DNA of 64,000 bases, from contig NZ_FOEF01000016.1 in NCBI RefSeq assembly GCF_900110575.1, positions 171,333-235,332 of the forward strand. Reading direction: 5' to 3'. The position numbers were made by a program, and so were the translations under genes. The DNA is from Amycolatopsis saalfeldensis. Its GTDB lineage: Bacteria; Actinomycetota; Actinomycetes; Mycobacteriales; Pseudonocardiaceae. Positions 59,226 to 64,000 of this stretch are shown here, in pieces. The stretch's first letter is position 1. Every line of letters begins with the position of its first letter. The notes under the pieces are model-generated. The model saw nothing but the letters and a program-made list of their open reading frames with translations. It ran no database searches and was not told the origin of the DNA.

Positions 59226-60412
59226 GCATCGCGCCCCGGGCAGCCGGTCAGGCCACTTCCCGCGAAGCCGAGCGCCTTGCCAGCGCGTACCTGTTGCGCG
59301 TCGCCGAGCCGCCCGCGCCGGCGCTGGTCGCCTTCGTGGCAGCGCGCGGTCCCGTCGAGGCCGCGGAGCGCGTCCGCACCGGTGACTGCCCAGCGAAGGT
59401 GCGCAAGGAGACCGCGGCCCGCAAAGACGTCGAACTCGCCGAGCAGGATCTCGCGGAAGCCGCCAAGATCGGTGCCCGCCTGGTGATCCCCGGGGACGAC
59501 GATTGGCCGGCCTGGCCGTTGCACTCGCTCACGGTCGCCACTCACGACGGCGTCGCGGACGTCGCTCCGCCGCTGGCGTTGTGGGTGCGGGGATCGGTGT
59601 CGCTCGGCTTGGTGGCGGATCGCGCCGTGGCCGTCGTGGGCGCGCGGATGTGTTCGAACTACGGCCAGAACAACGCGGGAGAACTCGGCTACGGCCTGGC
59701 ATCGCGACAAGTGCCGCTCTTCTCCGGTGCCGCCATCGGCATCGACGCGGCCGCCCATCGCGGAGCGCTCGCGGGCGGCGGCGTGACCGTCGCGGTGCTG
59801 GGGTGCGCCCTGGACGTCGACTACCCGGCCGGTCACCAAGGACTGCTGAAGAAGATGGCCGACCACGATGGCGCGGTCATCAGCGAGTACCCGCCCGGCA
59901 CGCCGCCCGCGCGGTACCGATTCCTCGTCCGCAACCGGCTGATCGCGGGCCTCACCGACGGCACCGTGGTCGTCGAGGCCGGCCGCCGCAGCGGCGCGCG
60001 CAACACCGCGACCACGGCGGGCGCACTCGGCAAAGTCGTGATGGCCATGCCCGGCCCGGTCCACTCACGCACGTCGGCCGGCTGCCACGACCTGATCCGC
60101 GACTGCAAGGCCACGCTCGTCGCGAACGTCGACGAAGTGCTGGACACCGTCGGCCGCTTCGGCCCGCCGCCGAAGGAAGCCACCCCGCAACCGCGTCCGA
60201 CGGACGGGTTCGGAAAAGAGGCCATGCGCGTTTACGAGGCGCTGGTACCGCGCGCCGGCCGGTCGGCCGACGAGGTCGCCGCGGAGTCGGGGATCCCGGT
60301 CTCGCGGGTCAGAGCGGTGCTGCCGGAGCTGGAACTCGACGGGTTCGCCATGCGCGGGGCGACCGGGTGGCGCCGGATCATCCGCTCGGCGCCGCAAGGG
60401 AACCCGTCGTGA
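59222..60412 (+). CDS. dprA: DNA-processing protein DprA
   Basis: The product is 396 aa from ATG 59222. DprA loads RecA on incoming single-stranded DNA. The Rossmann-like core is complete: VAVVGARMCSNYG, PLFSGAAIGIDAAAHRGAL, VAVLGCALDVDYPAGHQGLL, SEYPPGTPPARYRFLVRNRL and VVEAGRRSGARNTA. A C-terminal winged-helix-like domain (DEVAAESGIPVSRVRAVLPELELDGF) follows. The N-terminal SAM-like region covers about 1-90. It sits in the comM-dprA-xerC string typical of actinobacteria. Confidence 0.95.
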   Translation: MSIAPRAAGQATSREAERLASAYLLRVAEPPAPALVAFVAARGPVEAAERVRTGDCPAKVRKETAARKDVELAEQDLAEAAKIGARLVIPGDDDWPAWPLHSLTVATHDGVADVAPPLALWVRGSVSLGLVADRAVAVVGARMCSNYGQNNAGELGYGLASRQVPLFSGAAIGIDAAAHRGALAGGGVTVAVLGCALDVDYPAGHQGLLKKMADHDGAVISEYPPGTPPARYRFLVRNRLIAGLTDGTVVVEAGRRSGARNTATTAGALGKVVMAMPGPVHSRTSAGCHDLIRDCKATLVANVDEVLDTVGRFGPPPKEATPQPRPTDGFGKEAMRVYEALVPRAGRSADEVAAESGIPVSRVRAVLPELELDGFAMRGATGWRRIIRSAPQGNPS

Positions 60413-60541
60413 ACGGCCCGCCCCGCGTGGCGATGCTTGACCAATGGCGGGAGTTCGCGCAGCGTGATCGCCATGCCGTCAGGGAGCGTCCGCCGCGACG
60501 CAGCCGCTCGACCGGCCGGGCACCGGAAGGGCCCGCCGCGT

Positions 60542-61489
60542 GTGGATCTGCACGCGCTCCGGGAGGGGTTGCCGCCGGCCGTGCGGTCGGTCGTCGCCGA
60601 CTACGAGCGGCATCTGACGCTGGAGCGTGGCCTGTCGCCGCATACCGTGCGCGCGTACGTCGGCGATGTCGTGTCCCTGCTGGCGTTCCTGACCGAGGGG
60701 GAGGACGGCCCGGTGCGCGGGTTCGCCGAACTCGACATCGGGCTGCTGCGAGCCTGGCTCGCCAGGCAGCGCGCAGGAGGGTCTGGTCGGACGACGCTGG
60801 CCCGCCGGGCCGCGTCGGCGCGCACGTTCACGGCCTGGGCCCACCGCCAAGGCGTGCTGAAGGCGGATCCGGGCGGGCGGCTCGCCGCGCCGCGGGCGCA
60901 CCGGACGTTGCCGGGGGTGCTGCGGGAGGACCAGGCGGACGAGCTGATGCGGGCGTCCGAGGCCGGCGCCGCCCAGCGTGATCCGGTCGCCCTGCGTGAC
61001 CGCGCGATCGTCGAGCTGCTGTATGCGACTGGAATTCGGGTGTCGGAACTGTGCGGACTGGACGTCGGCGCGGTCGATTTCCCCCGGCGCGTCGTCTCCG
61101 TGATCGGCAAGGGGGACAAGGAACGGATGGTCCCGTTCGGCGTCCCGGCGGCCGGGGCGCTCACCGCGTGGCTCGAGGCAGGGCGCCCGGAACTGGTCTC
61201 GGAACGGGCCGCGCACGCGCTCTTCCTGGGCGTTCGCGGCAACCGGCTCGATCCGCGGGCCGCGCGGCGAGTGGTGCACGAGGCGGTCGCCGCGGTGCCG
61301 GGCGCGGTGGACATGGGGCCGCACGGACTGCGGCATTCGGCCGCAACACATCTGCTGGAGGGAGGTGCCGATCTCAGGAGCGTTCAGGAACTGCTCGGTC
61401 ACGCTACGCTTGCCACGACCCAGCTCTACACTCACGTGACCGTCGATCGGCTGAAGGCGATCCATGACCGAGCCCACCCACGGGCCTGA
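60542..61489 (+). CDS. xerC: XerC-type tyrosine recombinase
   Basis: The product is 315 aa if started at GTG 60542, which has GGAAGGG about 10 nt upstream and gives normal Xer length. In-frame TTG 60437 and ATG 60473 are longer options. The SAM-like N-terminal domain (YERHLTLERGLSPHTVRAYVGDV) precedes the catalytic domain: Arg in ATGIRVSELCGL, HGLRHSAATHLLEGG (HxxR), LGHATLATTQLYTHV (His and the nucleophile Tyr). Xer recombinases resolve chromosome dimers at dif. The 3' end overlaps the sigma-factor gene by 26 bp. Confidence 0.9.
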   Translation: MDLHALREGLPPAVRSVVADYERHLTLERGLSPHTVRAYVGDVVSLLAFLTEGEDGPVRGFAELDIGLLRAWLARQRAGGSGRTTLARRAASARTFTAWAHRQGVLKADPGGRLAAPRAHRTLPGVLREDQADELMRASEAGAAQRDPVALRDRAIVELLYATGIRVSELCGLDVGAVDFPRRVVSVIGKGDKERMVPFGVPAAGALTAWLEAGRPELVSERAAHALFLGVRGNRLDPRAARRVVHEAVAAVPGAVDMGPHGLRHSAATHLLEGGADLRSVQELLGHATLATTQLYTHVTVDRLKAIHDRAHPRA

Positions 61490-62447
61490 CGAGGCCGGTG
61501 GCGACTCGGCCGGAAAAGCCGGGGCCGAACCGGCGGCGCACGCGCATCCGCACGAGCACGGAGACCATACTGACCCGCATGCCGAGAACGACCGTGCAAT
61601 GAGTTCCACGCCTCCTGCCACGGAAACCGGGGTGAGCACCCCCGGCGCCGAGGACGCCGTCACCGCCGACGGGCGTCCTGGTTATGACGTCGACGCGGGG
61701 ATCCAGGCGCTGTGGCAGCAGTTCGCCGACCAGCCGGACCAGACCTCGCGCGATCGGCTCGTGCTGCACTACGCGCCGCTGGTCAAGTACGTCGCGGGCC
61801 GCGTCGGCACCGGCCTGCCGACGCACGTCGACGTGGGCGACCTCGTGCAGTCGGGCATCTTCGGCCTGGTCGACGCCATCGAGAAGTTCGAGCCGGCCCG
61901 TGGCCTGCGCTTCGAGACGTACGCGATGCAGCGCATCCGCGGCGCCATCCTCGACGACCTGCGCGCCCAGGACTGGGTGCCGCGAGCCGTGCGCAGCAAG
62001 GCCAAGGAGACCGAGCGCGCCCTGGAGCGCCTCGGCGCGCGCCTGCACCGCGCCCCGACGGACTCCGAGCTGGCCACCGAACTCGGCGTCAGCCTCGACG
62101 ACCTGCGCGACTTCTACGGGCAGCTGCAGCTCACCAGCGTCGTGGCGCTCGAGGACCTGGTCTCGGCCGGCAAGGACAGCGGCTCGCTGGTCGACACCCT
62201 CCCCGACGACGGCGCCGTCGACCCGGTCGCCGTCCTCGTCGACCAGGACAACCGCAGGCAGCTCGCGGAGGCCATCGCCCAGCTGACCGAGCGGGACAAG
62301 ATCGTGGTCAGCCTGTACTACTTCGAAAGCCTCACCCTCGCCGAGATCGGCAAGGTCCTGGGCGTGACGGAGTCCCGCGTCAGCCAGCTCCACACCCGCG
62401 CGGTGATGCGGCTGCGGGCCAAGCTCGTCGAGCAGCCGGCCACCTAG
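61464..62447 (+). CDS. whiG: FliA/WhiG family RNA polymerase sigma factor
   Basis: The product is 327 aa from ATG 61464, which has GAAGG 6 nt upstream. ATG 61599 would give 282 aa, nearer to WhiG. The extra N-terminus is His/Pro/Glu-rich and unconserved in look. Sigma region 2 (LVKYVAGRVGTGLPTHVDVGDLVQSGIFGLVDAIEKFEPARGL, spanning 2.1-2.2; YAMQRIRGAILDDLRAQDWVPR), region 3 and region 4 (LTLAEIGKVLGVTESRVSQLHTRAV) are clear. In Streptomyces WhiG drives sporulation; in motile actinomycetes FliA drives flagella. Which applies here is not decided by the sequence. Confidence 0.9.
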   Translation: MTEPTHGPDEAGGDSAGKAGAEPAAHAHPHEHGDHTDPHAENDRAMSSTPPATETGVSTPGAEDAVTADGRPGYDVDAGIQALWQQFADQPDQTSRDRLVLHYAPLVKYVAGRVGTGLPTHVDVGDLVQSGIFGLVDAIEKFEPARGLRFETYAMQRIRGAILDDLRAQDWVPRAVRSKAKETERALERLGARLHRAPTDSELATELGVSLDDLRDFYGQLQLTSVVALEDLVSAGKDSGSLVDTLPDDGAVDPVAVLVDQDNRRQLAEAIAQLTERDKIVVSLYYFESLTLAEIGKVLGVTESRVSQLHTRAVMRLRAKLVEQPAT

Positions 62448-62483
62448 CTGCCGCGTGCCGGGCTGAGGCTGCGGCTTCTGGAG

Positions 62484-63314
62484 TCAGGGCCCACCTCCCC
62501 ACGGCTTGAGGCGCACCCGGCCGGGCGCGCCGGTCAGGGCGAGGGGGTCGACGTACTCCGCGCCGCGGCGGGCGCCCCAGTGCAGGCAAGCGGCGACGGA
62601 ACAGCCCGGATGACCCGGTGTGACAGTGCCCAGCGGCTGTCCGCGGTAGACCTGTTGGCCGGTGGTGACCGTCGGGGTGATGGGCTGGTAGGTGGTGCGC
62701 AGGCCACCGTCGTGGTCCAGGGACACCACCCCGTGGCCCGCGACCTGCCCCGCGAACACGACGACGCCCACGTCCGCGGCGAGGACCTCCTGCCCAGGCG
62801 CCGCCGCCAGGTCGACCCCTCGATGCCCCGGCCCATACGGCGATTCGGGCGCCTCGAAGTACCGCGTGACCTGCGGCCGCGGTGACAAGGGCCAGGCCAG
62901 CCGGCCCTCCTGTGCCACGGGTGCCTGCCCGGGCAGCTCCGCGACGGCAGCGCGTGCGACGTCATTACGCGCGACGCTGGTGCGTGCGGCGCCATTGTGT
63001 GCGGCGGCTGTCTCGGCCTCGTTGGAGCCGATTGCCTCACTCGGGTTTGGGAGGATCGCTTCGCTCTCGTTCGGGGTGGCCGTCTCGCTCTCGTTCGGGG
63101 TGGCCGCCTTGGCCTGCGTGGCGAGAAGGTGGGCGCTGGCCTCCTGTGTGCTGGCGGCTCGAGCCGGTCCCGCGATCAGACCGGGCAGTGGGAGTACCAA
63201 TACGGTCGCGATCAACAACGCCAGCTGCGTTCGGCGGATGGGCGGTCGGCTCGGGGGCCATGGCAGGAACTCGTGGGTGAGGCTGTTCTCTCGCCAATCC
63301 TGTGGCCGGGCCAT
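62484..63314 (-). CDS. M23 family (LytM-like) secreted peptidase-domain protein
   Basis: The product is 276 aa from ATG 63314. The open frame extends to 63788 through low-complexity repeats that are unlikely to be protein. A long N-region and signal segment (RTQLALLIATVLVLPLPGLIAGPARA) are followed by an imperfect repeat (ATPNESE, ATPNESE, LPNPSE, GSNEAE) and the LytM domain. The zinc ligands GHRGVDLA (HxxxD) are present, but the usual HxH motif reads CLHWGARRG, so the first His is replaced by Cys. That variant is common in this actinobacterial subgroup and may make it non-catalytic. It is convergent with the sigma-factor gene. Confidence 0.85.
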   Translation of the reverse strand: MARPQDWRENSLTHEFLPWPPSRPPIRRTQLALLIATVLVLPLPGLIAGPARAASTQEASAHLLATQAKAATPNESETATPNESEAILPNPSEAIGSNEAETAAAHNGAARTSVARNDVARAAVAELPGQAPVAQEGRLAWPLSPRPQVTRYFEAPESPYGPGHRGVDLAAAPGQEVLAADVGVVVFAGQVAGHGVVSLDHDGGLRTTYQPITPTVTTGQQVYRGQPLGTVTPGHPGCSVAACLHWGARRGAEYVDPLALTGAPGRVRLKPWGGGP

Positions 63315-63780
63315 CAGCCAGGGTGGCGCCCATTCTGGTGACCGGAGCAGGAGCCCGGCTTGCGGCCGAGGAAACGGCGAGTGCGGGAGACCGGCTTGCA
63401 GACAGCACCGGAACCAGGCGAGTGAGCGTCGGAGCAGCCAGATTGCCGGATTGCTCACCAAGTCGCGTGGTGATCGGTGCCGGGGCTGGGGGCGGAGGTG
63501 CGTTGCAGCCTGCCTCGGGGTCGGGCGCGGTCGGTCTGCGATCCGGTGCGAGGGGCCATGACTCAGCGGACGGTGACCGAGCAGGCGACGACCGAGCGAC
63601 TGGTGACTGCCCGGGTCCTGACTGGGCGGCTGGTGCGTGACCGAGCGCTCGCTGTGCGGCCGGTGGCTGAGCGGGCGATCGCTGAGAGGGCGCGGACTTG
63701 CCGGGTGATCGCTGAGAGGGTGGGGGCGGGCCGGGTGATGGCTAAGTGGGTGGTGGCTGAGCCGGCTCAGGTAGCTGCGT
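63315..63780. repeat. Degenerate GGCTGAGNGGG/GTGATCGCTGAG repeat region
   Basis: Upstream of the M23 gene the sequence is made of short imperfect repeats, clearest from about 63580 on (GGGTGATCGCTGAGAGGG at about 63700, then GGGTGATGGCTAAGTGGG). No ribosome-binding site or family similarity supports a gene. The M23 gene promoter should lie at the left end of this stretch, but none is obvious. Confidence 0.5.
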
Positions 63781-63894
63781 GCGTGCATGCCCGGCCGCCA
63801 TCGCGCAGAAGGGGAAGCTCGGTGGCGGCCGCGACCGCGGTGGCCATTGGCGGGGTGACGGTCGTTGGTCGGGCTGCTGGCAGCGCGGTGGCCA

Positions 63895-64000
63895 CAGCGA
63901 TGGACGCCGCCACTGCCACTGCCACTGCCACCGCTGCCGCCGCCGATGCTGCCGCTGCCGCCGCCGATGCTGCTGCTGCCGCAGCCACCGCTGCTGCCGC
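63895..64000. repeat. Simple-sequence tract of GCC/GCT/GCA triplets
   Basis: Runs of CACTGCCACTGC and GCCGCCGATGCTGCCGCT-like units repeat with 3-, 6- and about 18-bp periods up to the window edge. Frames read as poly-Ala/Val on one strand and are not credible proteins. The tract is cut by the window end. Confidence 0.6.

Noticed and set aside
61389..61463. dif recombination site near xerC
   Set aside because: No 28-bp dif-like dyad with a central spacer was seen, and dif normally lies near the terminus, not next to the recombinase gene.
63767..63988. Poly-Ala/Val minus-strand frame at the window end
   Set aside because: It is produced by triplet repeats; there is no ribosome-binding site and no plausible folded protein.
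1..64000. CRISPR arrays, insertion sequences, prophage, rRNA or tRNA genes
   Set aside because: I looked for regularly spaced repeats, transposase/integrase genes other than XerC, and conserved RNA sequences, and saw none. A tRNA scan would be needed to exclude a tRNA fully.

Overview
The window is high-GC actinomycete chromosome, most likely from the Pseudonocardiales (Amycolatopsis-like). The support is strong GC bias at third codon positions, frequent GTG starts, ATGA/GTGA gene overlaps, and the conserved order smc ... ftsY ... amtB-glnB-glnD ... ffh ... rpsP-khpA-rimM-trmD-rplS-lepB-rnhB-DUF2469-yraN-comM-dprA-xerC-sigma-M23. No phage, transposase, CRISPR, rRNA or tRNA was seen. The genus assignment is inference.

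Layout. 1-8.1 kb: the 3' end of smc, two small secreted or lipoproteins meeting at a strong bidirectional terminator, an anmK/sodium-symporter pair and ftsY. 8.2-12.9 kb: a seven-gene co-directional unit built around an EspC-like type VII (ESX) protein, a larger WxG-type secreted protein with an Ala/Gly-rich alternating tail, an LpqN-like protein, a YbaB-fold protein (EspL-like by analogy), a membrane protein, a DUF4333 lipoprotein and a GNAT acetyltransferase. 12.95-34.2 kb: a large purine-salvage/catabolism district, interrupted by htpG. It holds an IclR regulator with malate synthase and a DUF6986 aldolase-like protein; a PucR regulator with a three-subunit xanthine dehydrogenase and an 8-oxoguanine/guanine deaminase; malic enzyme; a tetR-permease-uricase-HIU hydrolase-OHCU decarboxylase operon with its own HTH regulator; and allantoinase plus allantoicase. 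Read together these genes take guanine/xanthine to urate, allantoin, allantoate and ureidoglycolate. Glyoxylate derived from these could enter malate through AceB and pyruvate through malic enzyme. Ureidoglycolate lyase and urease are not in the window. A scar of two broken genes (DUF1761 and an HxlR-type regulator) lies at 26.7-27.5 kb.

34.2-37.8 kb: a minus-strand run of rlmA-like methyltransferase, FhuF-like iron protein, O-acetylhomoserine sulfhydrylase, a CoA-binding protein and a 58-aa membrane protein. 37.8-42 kb: amtB-glnB-glnD behind two GlnR-type boxes, so ammonium uptake and PII signalling sit next to the purine-nitrogen genes. 42-46.4 kb: a cutA gene broken by an in-frame amber codon, a small unknown protein, Ku, and a MarR/ABC-exporter pair with a palindromic operator region.

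46.6-64 kb: housekeeping core. It runs from ffh and an amidohydrolase through two CPBP membrane proteases to the ribosomal/tRNA-modification operon (with an unusual secreted protein between rimM and trmD), rplS, signal peptidase I, RNase HII, DUF2469, YraN, ComM-like ATPase, DprA, XerC-type recombinase, a WhiG/FliA-type sigma factor and an M23-family protein. The last 700 bases are low-complexity repeats leading toward the expected rpsB region.
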